This document shows positions 49,532 to 57,248 of a stretch of 64,000 nt of DNA, one piece after another. Origin of the DNA: Flavobacteriales bacterium (GTDB lineage: Bacteria > Bacteroidota > Bacteroidia > Flavobacteriales_E > Vicingaceae); the NCBI GenBank assembly GCA_020635825.1, contig JACJZA010000010.1, positions 123,680-187,679 of the forward strand. Reading direction: 5' to 3'. The notes below the pieces were generated by a model. That model was not told where the DNA came from. It ran no database searches and was given only the letters and a program-made list of their open reading frames with translations. The first letter of the stretch is position 1; each line of letters starts with the position of its first letter. Both the position numbers and the translations under genes were made by a program.

Positions 49532-50182
49532 ATGAGTACTGTAGAGAAAGATTACAACACCAGACGTCCGGCAATGGTAATTCCTGAATATGGAAGAAAC
49601 ATTCAAAAAATGGTTGAACATGCCATTACTATTGAGAATCGTGATGAAAGAAATAAAGTAGCCCAAGCTATTATTAATGTAATGGGGCAACTAAACCCAC
49701 ATTTAAGAGATATTACCGATTTCAAACACAAGTTATGGGATCATATTTTTATTATTTCTGATTTTAAATTAGATGTAGATTCTCCTTATCCTATTCCTGA
49801 TAAGGAAAGCATCCTAAAAAAACCTGAAAAGTTAGATTATCCTCAAAGTAAAATCAAGTTTAAGCATTACGGCAAAAATGTTGAACACATTATTGAAGAA
49901 GCTGTAAATATGGAAGATGGTGAAGCTAAAAATGAGCTTATTAAAATCATCGCGAACTTGATGAAAAAATCTTACCTAACCTGGAACAGAGAATCAGTAG
50001 ATGATGATTTAATTATGTCTGATTTAAGTTCTCTTTCTAAAGGAAGATTGAAAGTAGATGATTCATTTAAACTGAATCAAACCAACGAAATTTTAGCTCA
50101 AACAGCTAGTATTAAAAAGAAAAGAAACAATAATAACAACAATAGAAACAAAAAACATCATTCGAAAAAAAGAAGATATTAA
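49532..50182 (+). CDS. DUF4290 family protein
   Basis: 216 residues from the ATG at 49532; an upstream TTG at 49499 would add 11 non-conserved residues. The conserved start MSTVEKDYNTRRPAMVIPEY and YGRNIQKMVEHAITIENRDE match what I know as DUF4290, a Bacteroidota family of unknown function. A second block (HYGKNVEHIIEEAVNMEDGE) repeats the same pattern about 105 residues later. The tail is very basic and Asn/Lys-rich, suggesting nucleic-acid or ribosome binding. It sits 39 bases after the helicase gene and its stop overlaps the murA ATG (TAATG). Confidence 0.8.
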   Translation: MSTVEKDYNTRRPAMVIPEYGRNIQKMVEHAITIENRDERNKVAQAIINVMGQLNPHLRDITDFKHKLWDHIFIISDFKLDVDSPYPIPDKESILKKPEKLDYPQSKIKFKHYGKNVEHIIEEAVNMEDGEAKNELIKIIANLMKKSYLTWNRESVDDDLIMSDLSSLSKGRLKVDDSFKLNQTNEILAQTASIKKKRNNNNNNRNKKHHSKKRRY

Positions 50183-51489
50183 TGGCAACTTTTAAAATTG
50201 AAGGGGGGAAAAAACTAAAAGGAGAACTTATCCCTCAAGGAGCAAAAAACGAAGCACTACAAGTAGTTTGTGCAGTTCTTTTAACCCCCGAAAAAGTTAC
50301 CTTACATAACCTCCCCGATATTCGAGATGTAAATTTCCTTATTGATTTATTAGAAGAATTAGGTGTTATTGTAAATCGATTAGGGAATGGAACTGTTGAA
50401 TTTACTTCCAATAACATCAACCTCGACTATTTACAAACCGAACAATTCAAAAAAAGAGCAGCATCTCTCCGTGGTTCAGTAATGATAATGGGGCCATTAT
50501 TAGCTCGATTTAAAAAAGCATACATGCCTAAACCTGGAGGAGACAAAATTGGTGCTCGCCCTTTAGATACTCACTTTTTAGGCTTTACAAGATTAGGAGC
50601 AACTTTTAGTTACGATGCAAATGATGGCTTTTACACACTAAAAGCAGATAATTTAGAAGGTAAATATTTGCTATTAGATGAACCTTCAGTTACCGGAACA
50701 GCCAATATTTTAATGACAGCTGTAATGGCAAAAGGAAAAACCACCATTTACAACGCTGCCTGTGAGCCTTATCTTCAACAATTATGCGATATGCTAAATA
50801 GCATGGGTGCAAAAATAACAGGAGTAGGTTCGAACCTTTTACACATTGAAGGAGTTTCTGAACTGGGAGGATGTGTCCACACTTTATTACCTGATTTTAT
50901 TGAGATTGGTTCTTTTATTGGATTGGCAGCAATGACCCAATCAGAAATTACCATTAAAAATTGTAGAGTAGATATGTTGGGAAGAATACCTGAAACTTTC
51001 CAAAGATTAGGTATTCAATTAGAGATAAAAGGAGATGATATTTATATCTCATCTCAAAGTAATTACGAAATTCAACGGATGATTGATGGTTCTATACCAA
51101 CCATTTACGATGCTCCATGGCCTGGATTTACTCCTGACTTATTAAGTATTGTTTTGGTAACCGCCATTCAAGCAAATGGAACAGTATTAATTCATCAAAA
51201 AATGTTTGATAGCCGTTTGTTTTTTATTGACCGATTAAAAGATATGGGAGCTCAAATTATTTTGTGCGACCCACACAGAGCCACTGTAATTGGAATTAAT
51301 AGGGAATATAACTTAAGAGCTACATCAATGTCTTCTCCTGATATTAGAGCCGGTGTTGCCTTATTAATTGCTGCTTTATCTGCTGATGGAACAAGTGTTA
51401 TTTCTAATATTCATCAAATAGACAGAGGTTATCAGTACATTGATAAAAGATTAAACGCAATTGGTGCGAATATTGTAAGAGAAGACTAA
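50182..51489 (+). CDS. murA: UDP-N-acetylglucosamine 1-carboxyvinyltransferase with Asp in the Cys115 position
   Basis: 435 residues of the EPSP-synthase-like fold. The sequence has GGKKLKGELIPQGAKNEALQ, RAASLRGSVMIMGPLLARF, and the active-site loop PKPGGDKIGARPLDTH. The family's catalytic Cys (Cys115 in E. coli, in GGCTIGARP) is Asp121 here. It transfers enolpyruvyl from PEP to UDP-GlcNAc, the first committed step of peptidoglycan synthesis. Because fosfomycin alkylates that Cys, enzymes with Asp are intrinsically insensitive, as known for Mycobacterium and Chlamydia. The other conserved residues (Lys/Asn in KNEAL, ARPLDTH) are present. Translation is probably coupled to the preceding gene. 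Confidence 0.96.
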   Translation: MATFKIEGGKKLKGELIPQGAKNEALQVVCAVLLTPEKVTLHNLPDIRDVNFLIDLLEELGVIVNRLGNGTVEFTSNNINLDYLQTEQFKKRAASLRGSVMIMGPLLARFKKAYMPKPGGDKIGARPLDTHFLGFTRLGATFSYDANDGFYTLKADNLEGKYLLLDEPSVTGTANILMTAVMAKGKTTIYNAACEPYLQQLCDMLNSMGAKITGVGSNLLHIEGVSELGGCVHTLLPDFIEIGSFIGLAAMTQSEITIKNCRVDMLGRIPETFQRLGIQLEIKGDDIYISSQSNYEIQRMIDGSIPTIYDAPWPGFTPDLLSIVLVTAIQANGTVLIHQKMFDSRLFFIDRLKDMGAQIILCDPHRATVIGINREYNLRATSMSSPDIRAGVALLIAALSADGTSVISNIHQIDRGYQYIDKRLNAIGANIVRED

Positions 51490-51502
51490 AAAAACAAATC
51501 AT

Positions 51503-51510
51503 TAACTTTG
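51503..51510 (+). promoter_or_regulatory. Putative -7 box upstream of the TlpA-like gene
   Basis: TAACTTTG fits TAnnTTTG and is 18 bases upstream of the ATG at 51529. No clear TTTG was seen at the normal spacing. Its position just after the murA stop suggests a separate transcription unit. Confidence 0.4.
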
Positions 51511-51528
51511 TAGCAAACTTTACAATTC

Positions 51529-52062
51529 ATGAAAACAATCAAAAAATTTAAAGCAACCATATTCTTAACGCTAATTATTATTGTAACTGCCGGGTTTATG
51601 TTTAAACCACAAACCGGTATTGCAATTGGTAACAAAGCTCCTGAGTTAGCATTTAATAATCCTGATGGAAAAGAGATTAAACTTTCTTCTTTAAAAGGGA
51701 AAGTGGTGTTAATCGATTTTTGGGCATCTTGGTGTGGACCATGCAGAAGAGAAAACCCAACAGTTGTAGCTGCTTATAATAAGTACAAAGACAAAAATTT
51801 CACCAATGGAAAAGGTTTTACCATATACAGTTACTCTTTAGATAAAGACATTACTCGATGGAAAGCAGCCATTGAACAAGATAAATTGACATGGCCTTAT
51901 CATACTAGTGATTTAATGGGCTGGAGTGCTCAAGGAGCAAAACTTTATGGAGTAAATTCAATCCCTATGAATTATTTAGTAGATGGAAAAGGGAACATTG
52001 TAGCTAAAAATCTACGTGGCCCCGCATTGGAAGCTGCATTAGAAAAGTTAGTCAAAAAATAA
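51529..52062 (+). CDS. TlpA/ResA-like thioredoxin-fold protein
   Basis: 177 residues. An N-terminal hydrophobic segment (residues about 9-26) anchors or exports the protein. A thioredoxin-like domain follows with the redox motif WASWCGPCRRENP and the cis-Pro region NSIPMNYLVDGKG near the end. The layout, with an insert between the active site and the next strand, is that of the AhpC-TSA/TlpA group acting as periplasmic disulfide reductases, often in cytochrome c maturation. The electron donor and target are not in the window. A strong terminator follows. Confidence 0.88.
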   Translation: MKTIKKFKATIFLTLIIIVTAGFMFKPQTGIAIGNKAPELAFNNPDGKEIKLSSLKGKVVLIDFWASWCGPCRRENPTVVAAYNKYKDKNFTNGKGFTIYSYSLDKDITRWKAAIEQDKLTWPYHTSDLMGWSAQGAKLYGVNSIPMNYLVDGKGNIVAKNLRGPALEAALEKLVKK

Positions 52063-52083
52063 TTTTTAAAATATTTTGTATTG

Positions 52084-52112
52084 AAAGGCAGGAAATTCCT
52101 GCCTTTTTTTCT
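52084..52112 (+). terminator. Terminator after the TlpA-like gene
   Basis: Arms AAAGGCAGGA (52084-52093) and TCCTGCCTTT (52097-52106) with a 3-base loop, then a T-run to 52110. It lies 21 bases past the stop codon. Confidence 0.9.
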
Positions 52113-52147
52113 TTCCAAAAGTTAACCATCAATAAAAAACTGTCATA

Positions 52148-52180
52148 TTGACTTTATTTTGCTGAATGGTAGTATTTTTG
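52148..52180 (+). promoter_or_regulatory. Putative promoter of grpE
   Basis: TATTTTTG (52173-52180) fits TAnnTTTG with TTG at 52148-52150, a spacing of 22 bases. The predicted start is near 52187, about 20 bases before the grpE ATG. No CIRCE-type inverted repeat is seen. Confidence 0.45.
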
Positions 52181-52206
52181 CCAACTTTCGATAAAAATTA
52201 AATCCT

Positions 52207-52746
52207 ATGAGCAAGAAAGATAAAGTTGAAGAAAACATAGAACAAGAAGAGTTTGTAGACAACAGCACCAATGAATCAGAAGGTGGAAAAGACAAACAAG
52301 AGCCTAGTGAGGAAGAAAAACAACAACAGGAAAGTGAAAGATACCTTCGTTTGTATTCTGAATTTGAAAACTTCAGAAAAAGAACTCAAAAAGAAAAGTT
52401 AGACCTTTTTAAAACAGCTGGAGAAGATGTATTGAAAGAACTACTTCCTATCATTGATGATTTTGAAAGAGCTCAAAAAGCAAATGAAACATCTGAAGAC
52501 ATCAATTCTGTAAAAGAAGGATTTACACTTATCCACGACAAATTTTTGAAAGCTTTAACTAAAAAAGGTTTGGAAGTGATTCCTAGTTCTATTGGAGAAA
52601 CTTTGGATATTGAGAAACATGAAGCCATTACTCAAATTCCTGCTCCTTCGGAAGATATGAAAGGAAAGATTATTGATGAAGTGGAGAAAGGTTATACTTT
52701 AAATGGTAAGGTAATTAGATATACCAAAGTAGTGGTTGGACAGTAA
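52207..52746 (+). CDS. grpE: Nucleotide exchange factor GrpE
   Basis: 179 residues. The N-terminal ~45 residues are charged and disordered (Glu/Lys/Gln). A long coiled-coil helix follows (YLRLYSEFENFRKRTQKEKL) and the beta-rich head (KALTKKGLEVIPSSIGETLD, HEAITQIPAP, VEKGYTLNGKVIRYTKVVV). It releases ADP from DnaK. dnaJ follows 95 bases later on the same strand, while dnaK is not in the window. Confidence 0.96.
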   Translation: MSKKDKVEENIEQEEFVDNSTNESEGGKDKQEPSEEEKQQQESERYLRLYSEFENFRKRTQKEKLDLFKTAGEDVLKELLPIIDDFERAQKANETSEDINSVKEGFTLIHDKFLKALTKKGLEVIPSSIGETLDIEKHEAITQIPAPSEDMKGKIIDEVEKGYTLNGKVIRYTKVVVGQ

Positions 52747-52805
52747 ATTACAGTAGAAAGTTAAAAAGTTCTTAAAGTAAAAAGATGATTACCTATCCTT
52801 TAACA

Positions 52806-52831
52806 CTTTAAACTTTAAACTTTGAACTTTA
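52806..52831. repeat. Short heptamer tandem repeat in the grpE-dnaJ spacer
   Basis: Three copies of CTTTRAA (CTTTAAA, CTTTAAA, CTTTGAA) and a partial fourth (CTTTA) lie just before dnaJ. Low-complexity heptamers of this kind are a possible slippage site. No gene or hairpin is seen in the 95-base spacer. Confidence 0.5.
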
Positions 52832-52841
52832 TGAACTAATT

Positions 52842-53963
52842 ATGAGCAAAAGAGATTATTACGAAGTATTAGGAGTTAGTAAAAGTGCCTCTGAAGCAGA
52901 GATAAAAAAAGCTTATCGAAAATTAGCTATTCAGTTTCATCCAGATAAAAACCCTGATGACAAAGAAGCTGAAGAAAAATTCAAAGAAGCTGCCGAAGCT
53001 TATGAGGTATTAAGCAACCCAGAGAAAAAACAACGATACGATCAATTTGGACATGCAGGAATGGGTGGCGCCGGAGGTTTTGGTGGTGGTGGAATGAACA
53101 TGGATGATATCTTCTCTCAATTTGGAGATATTTTTGGTGGAGCTTTTGGAGGCGGAGGTTTTGGTGGCTTTGGAGGTTCAAGAGGAGGCAGAAGAGTTAG
53201 AAAAGGAACCAACCTTAGAATTAAGGTAAAATTAACCCTTGAAGATATTGTTAATGGAGTTCAAAAGAAAATAAAAGTAAACAAGTTAGTAAATGCAGAA
53301 GGTGTTACTTTTAAAACTTGTACTTCTTGTAATGGTACTGGTCAAGTAACAAGAATTGCAAATACCATTTTAGGCCAAATGCAAACTTCATCTCCTTGTC
53401 CTCATTGTGGTGGAGATGGTAAAACCATTGACAAAAAACCTGCTGGAGCAAATGATGATGGATTGGTAAGAAAAGAGGAAATGATTACCATTGATATTCC
53501 TGCCGGAGTAGAAGATGGAATGCAGCTATCAGTAACAGGAAAAGGAAATGCCGGACCAAAAGATGGAATACCTGGCGATTTAATAGTTTTAGTAGAAGAA
53601 GTAGCTCACGAAAGCATAAAAAGAGATGGCTCTAATTTACTTTACGACCATTATTTGAGTTTTGTCGATGCTACATTGGGTAGTAGTGCTGAAATTCCAA
53701 CCGTAAATGGTAAAGTAAAAATTAATATTGATCCTGGAACTCAAAGTGGTAAAGTATTGAGATTAAAAGGAAAAGGTGTGCCTCATTTGCAAGGTTATGG
53801 AAACGGAGATTTTTTAATTTACATCAATGTTTGGACTCCACAAAAAGTGAGCAAGGAAGAAAAAGAAATGTTGGAAAAATTAAAATCATCAGATAACTTT
53901 AAACCCAATCCTACCAAAAAAGACAAAGGTTTCTTTGACAGAATGAAAGACTATTTTAATTGA
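52842..53963 (+). CDS. dnaJ: Chaperone DnaJ with a reduced zinc domain
   Basis: 373 residues. The J domain (1-70) has the HPD motif in [14 protein letters not shown] Gly/Phe-rich linker follows (about 72-125). The Cys-rich domain has only two Cys-x2-Cys-x-Gly-x-Gly units, CTSCNGTG and CPHCGGDG. Classical DnaJ has four units forming two zinc centres; here the equivalents of units II and III remain and units I and IV are missing. The C-terminal substrate-binding domains ([33 protein letters not shown]) are intact. It delivers clients to DnaK and stimulates its ATPase. The reduction is, to my knowledge, common in Flavobacteriia and not damage. A perfect hairpin terminator follows. Confidence 0.95.
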   Translation: MSKRDYYEVLGVSKSASEAEIKKAYRKLAIQFHPDKNPDDKEAEEKFKEAAEAYEVLSNPEKKQRYDQFGHAGMGGAGGFGGGGMNMDDIFSQFGDIFGGAFGGGGFGGFGGSRGGRRVRKGTNLRIKVKLTLEDIVNGVQKKIKVNKLVNAEGVTFKTCTSCNGTGQVTRIANTILGQMQTSSPCPHCGGDGKTIDKKPAGANDDGLVRKEEMITIDIPAGVEDGMQLSVTGKGNAGPKDGIPGDLIVLVEEVAHESIKRDGSNLLYDHYLSFVDATLGSSAEIPTVNGKVKINIDPGTQSGKVLRLKGKGVPHLQGYGNGDFLIYINVWTPQKVSKEEKEMLEKLKSSDNFKPNPTKKDKGFFDRMKDYFN

Positions 53964-53976
53964 GAATATTATCTTG

Positions 53977-54010
53977 AAAAAGCGAGTTGATATCAACTCG
54001 CTTTTTTTTT
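53977..54010 (+). terminator. Terminator after dnaJ
   Basis: A perfect palindrome with arms 53977-53991 and 53992-54006 (AAAAAGCGAGTTGAT and its complement) runs into a T-run to 54010. It lies 14 bases past the dnaJ stop and 18 bases before the next ATG. Confidence 0.9.
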
Positions 54011-54027
54011 ATCCTTAATTTTAACAC

Positions 54028-55836
54028 ATGATTTATAAAAGCACCAGAGAATGTGTTGAAGACCTTGAAAAACATGGTCACCTTATCCGAATTAAAGAAG
54101 AAGTTGATCCGGATTTAGAAATGGCAGCCATTCATTTACGTGTTTTTGAAAACAATGGACCTGCTATTTTATTTGAAAATATAAAAGGTTGTGAATTTCA
54201 AGCCGTCTCAAATCTTTTTGGAACACTTGAACGAAGTAAATTTATTTTTAGAGGCACTTTCGATAAAGTTCAACAACTTATTGAACTGAAAAACGACCCT
54301 ATTAAAGCGATAAAATCTCCCATTAAAAATTTTTCTTTGGGTTGGTTGGCTTTAAAATCTCTCCCTAAAAAAGTAAGTTCCGGTGATGTTTTATTTAAAG
54401 AGACGACCATTGATAAAATTCCGCTCATTAAATGTTGGGAAAAAGATGGCGGTGCTTTTATTACCTTACCTCAAGTATTTTCTAAAGACCCTGAAAATGA
54501 TTCGATATTGAAGTCAAACCTTGGTATGTATCGAATACAATTAACAGGAAACGATTACGACTTGAATAAAGAAATAGGACTTCATTATCAAATACACAGA
54601 GGAATTGGAGTACATCAAAGCAAAGCCAACAACTTAGGAAAACCTCTGAAAGTAAGTATTTTCATAGGTGGTTCTCCCGCTCATACCGTTGCAGCAGTTA
54701 TGCCTTTACCTGAAGGAATGTCTGAACTGACTTTTGCAGGTGCTTTGAGTGGAAGAAGATTCAGATACATTGAAAAAGATGGTCATGTACTTTCGGCTGA
54801 TGCTGATTTTGTAATTACCGGAGAAATTCATCCGAATGAAACCAAGCCTGAAGGTCCTTTTGGTGATCATTTGGGTTATTACAGTTTAACGCATGATTTC
54901 CCTGTGATGAAAGTGGATAAAGTCTATCATCGAAAAGATGCCATTTGGCCTTTTACAGTGGTGGGAAGACCACCGCAAGAAGATACTCAATTTGGTGCTT
55001 TAATACATGAATTAAGTGGTAGCGCTATCCCAGAAGAAATTCCAGGATTGCACCAAGTAAATGCGCTAGATGCAGCAGGAGTTCACCCTTTGTTATTGGC
55101 AATTGGAAGTGAACGTTACACCCCTTATCAAACCATAAAGCAACCACAAGAACTGTTAACCATTGCCAATCATATTTTAGGTTTCGGACAATTGAGTTTA
55201 GCCAAATATTTGTGGATTGCCAACAAAGAAGATAACCAACAATTAAATTGCAATAAGGTTGAAGACTTTTTCACCCACATGTTGGAAAGGGTAAATTGGG
55301 AAAACGATTTGCATTTTTACACCAACACCACCATTGATACACTTGATTATAGTGGAACAGATATAAACAGAGGTTCTAAAGTAGTAATTGCAGCGGTTGG
55401 TGATAAAAAAAGAGATTTGGCTACCCATTGTAATTTACCCAATTCTGCTTTGGTAATGCCCGGAATTATTGCCATGAATTTGGATGCTTTTACTACTTAT
55501 GAAAAAGCAGAGGAAGAAATAACAGCTCTAAGCAAAACACTTTCTTCTCAAGCATTAGAAGGAATAATGATGATTATTTTAACAGAAGATGCTTCTTTTA
55601 CCGCTGAGAGCCTGAACAACTTTTTATGGGCAAGTTTTACCAGAAGCAACCCAGCTAATGATATTTATGGAGTAAATAGTTTTACCCAACACAAACATTG
55701 GGGTTGTAAAGGACCTTTAATTATTGATGCTCGTATAAAACCACACCACGCTCCACCTTTAGTTAAAAACCCTGAAATTGAAAAACGAGTTGATAAATTA
55801 GCTGAAAAGGGTGGCTCTTTATATGGTATTATTTAA
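54028..55836 (+). CDS. UbiD family decarboxylase
   Basis: 602 residues of the prenylated-FMN-dependent UbiD fold. Conserved segments include FGTLERSKF near residue 70, LHYQIHRGIGVHQSKA, FIGGSPAHTVAAVMPLPEG, and the active-site stretch GEIHPNETKPEGPFGDHLGY; the family's Glu-Arg-Glu network lies around these. Such enzymes decarboxylate aromatic or alpha,beta-unsaturated acids; members in Bacteroidota are often annotated as menaquinone or ubiquinone decarboxylases, but the substrate cannot be fixed here. The partner flavin prenyltransferase (UbiX) is not in the window. Its 3' neighbour is a possible mobile cassette. Confidence 0.88.
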   Translation: MIYKSTRECVEDLEKHGHLIRIKEEVDPDLEMAAIHLRVFENNGPAILFENIKGCEFQAVSNLFGTLERSKFIFRGTFDKVQQLIELKNDPIKAIKSPIKNFSLGWLALKSLPKKVSSGDVLFKETTIDKIPLIKCWEKDGGAFITLPQVFSKDPENDSILKSNLGMYRIQLTGNDYDLNKEIGLHYQIHRGIGVHQSKANNLGKPLKVSIFIGGSPAHTVAAVMPLPEGMSELTFAGALSGRRFRYIEKDGHVLSADADFVITGEIHPNETKPEGPFGDHLGYYSLTHDFPVMKVDKVYHRKDAIWPFTVVGRPPQEDTQFGALIHELSGSAIPEEIPGLHQVNALDAAGVHPLLLAIGSERYTPYQTIKQPQELLTIANHILGFGQLSLAKYLWIANKEDNQQLNCNKVEDFFTHMLERVNWENDLHFYTNTTIDTLDYSGTDINRGSKVVIAAVGDKKRDLATHCNLPNSALVMPGIIAMNLDAFTTYEKAEEEITALSKTLSSQALEGIMMIILTEDASFTAESLNNFLWASFTRSNPANDIYGVNSFTQHKHWGCKGPLIIDARIKPHHAPPLVKNPEIEKRVDKLAEKGGSLYGII

Positions 55837-55863
55837 AAGATTATATTTGAACTAAGCTATAGT

Positions 55864-55905
55864 GCGGATATGTGTACTGGTACACCTATCCGCATGTTGT
55901 AACAC
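55864..55905. repeat. Left end of a possible gene cassette: hairpin plus 11-bp inverted repeat
   Basis: A hairpin with 14-base arms (55864-55877 and 55880-55893, one mismatch, 2-base loop, core GCGGATATGTGTAC) is followed by TGTTGTAACAC (55895-55905). The second element recurs inverted and perfect at 56654-56664, just after the next gene. The hairpin has no T-run, so it is not a good terminator for ubiD. Confidence 0.7.
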
Positions 55906-55921
55906 ATTAACAGAAATACTC

Positions 55922-56650
55922 ATGGGATACATTGAAGATGCCAAAGAACTTATTACAGAATCAAAAGAAACCTTTAAGGAGATTAAAGAAGCATATGAGG
56001 AATCACTACATGATAGAACAGTTAAACCCAAATTGCTAATTAAGATTAAAAACTTCATGGAAAATTTGAGGTCGGCACTGGATTTTACAGCTCATGATTT
56101 ATTTGATAAGTATGGAAGTTCAACAGCATCTAATCCCAACATTTATTTCCCTTATGCATGGTCTGGACTTTCATTAGCTGATTTTCAAACAAAGAATAGA
56201 ATAGAAAGATGTATACCTGGACTGAATGCAAGCCGTCCAGACATTGTTGGGATGCTAGAAGGTTACCAGTGGTTTGCTAATGTCGATAATGAATGGCTTC
56301 CAAAATTCATGGACCTTAATAATGAAAATAAACATCAAAGATTAACACCTCAAACAAGGAAAGAAACTAAAGAATTAAGAATACAATCTGGAAATGTAGG
56401 AATGAGACTATCTGGAGGAGCATCAATAAAAATTTCAGGTAATGCTACAATTAGAATGGGAAATTCAATCATTAGAGGCAATCAGCATATCAGTCCAAAC
56501 AATCCTGCTAGAATTGAGGGTGATGCAAAGCAAGAGGTAATTACATGGGTTTCTTTTCATTTTACTGATAATAATGAACCTGTGATTCCTTTACTTGAAG
56601 CAGCTCTTAATGGAGCTGAAAAAATTATCAATGATTTAGACGGAATATAA
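55922..56650 (+). CDS. Protein of unknown function carried between inverted repeats
   Basis: 242 residues from the ATG at 55922. An upstream GTG at 55862 is in frame but would put the hairpin and repeat inside the coding region, so I reject it. The N-terminal helix-rich part (residues about 1-60) is charged. KNFMENLRSALDFTAHDLFD then leads to a region with Phe-Pro and Trp residues, and the motif MDLNNENKHQRLTPQTRKE. A Ser/Gly/Ile/Arg-rich beta stretch follows (GNVGMRLSGGASIKISGNAT). I recognise no named domain; the LRSALD helix followed by NNENKH is reminiscent of helical HEPN-like accessory proteins of variable genome regions, a weak guess. No transmembrane segment or signal peptide. It is unlike its housekeeping neighbours in kind. 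Confidence 0.6.
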   Translation: MGYIEDAKELITESKETFKEIKEAYEESLHDRTVKPKLLIKIKNFMENLRSALDFTAHDLFDKYGSSTASNPNIYFPYAWSGLSLADFQTKNRIERCIPGLNASRPDIVGMLEGYQWFANVDNEWLPKFMDLNNENKHQRLTPQTRKETKELRIQSGNVGMRLSGGASIKISGNATIRMGNSIIRGNQHISPNNPARIEGDAKQEVITWVSFHFTDNNEPVIPLLEAALNGAEKIINDLDGI

Positions 56651-56653
56651 AAC

Positions 56654-56694
56654 GTGTTACAACAAAACCTAAACTGCATTTAAACGCAGTTTAG
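56654..56694. repeat. Right end of a possible gene cassette: 11-bp inverted repeat plus hairpin
   Basis: GTGTTACAACA (56654-56664) is the exact complement of the left element at 55895-55905. It is followed by a hairpin with 9-base arms CTAAACTGC (56669-56677) and GCAGTTTAG (56686-56694) and an 8-base loop. No T-run follows the hairpin. The order hairpin, repeat, gene, repeat, hairpin is mirror-symmetric. Confidence 0.7.
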
Positions 56695-56708
56695 CCAAAC
56701 CATTATCC

Positions 56709-57221
56709 CTAACTAAACAACTTCTTTAATTCAGTTGCATCTTTCGGATCCATTTTACCTGAAAGAATTAAACTCAATTGGCGTCTTCTTAAAGCCGCAT
56801 CGTATCTTTCTTTTTCTTCGGCACTTTCCGGCACTAATTCCGGCACTCCAATAGGATTCCCCATTTGGTCAACAGCCACAAAAGTATAAATGGCATTGTT
56901 ACATTGTTTTTTAACTCCTGTTCTATGGTCTTCTACAAATACATCTATCACCACTTCCATAGAAGAACTAAAAGAACGAGAAACTTTAGCTTCAAGCGTT
57001 ACAATATCTCCTAATTTAATAGGATTAGAAAAAGAAACATTATTTACTGCAGCTGTTACCACTACCCTTCTACACAAACGATGAGCAGAAATAGCCGCAC
57101 ATATATCTAACCAGTGCAACAGTTTTCCTCCCATTAAATTCCCTAAAGTATTCGTGTCGTTAGGTAATACAAATTCGGTCATTACCGCCAATGTTTCTGA
57201 TGCTTTTTTTGTTTTGCTCAT
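56709..57221 (-). CDS. Acyl-CoA thioesterase of the YciA/BACH hotdog family
   Basis: 170 residues. One hotdog domain starts with LPNDTNTLGNLMGGKLLHWLD, which includes the catalytic-site residues of the YciA-type enzymes (Asn-Thr...Gly-Gly), followed by HRLCRRVVVTAAVNNVSFSN and KLGDIVTLEAKVSRSF. It hydrolyses acyl-CoA to free acid and CoA, with broad chain-length range in relatives. The C-terminal ~30 residues are a helical tail (RYDAALRRRQLSLILSG). Convergent to the cassette gene. Confidence 0.9.
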   Translation of the reverse strand: MSKTKKASETLAVMTEFVLPNDTNTLGNLMGGKLLHWLDICAAISAHRLCRRVVVTAAVNNVSFSNPIKLGDIVTLEAKVSRSFSSSMEVVIDVFVEDHRTGVKKQCNNAIYTFVAVDQMGNPIGVPELVPESAEEKERYDAALRRRQLSLILSGKMDPKDATELKKLFS

Positions 57222-57248
57222 GCTTCAAGTTTTTTTTTACAAAAGTAA

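Noticed and set aside
55862..55921. GTG start at 55862 for the cassette gene
   Set aside because: It would translate through the hairpin and the inverted repeat; the ATG at 55922 gives a sensible helical start.
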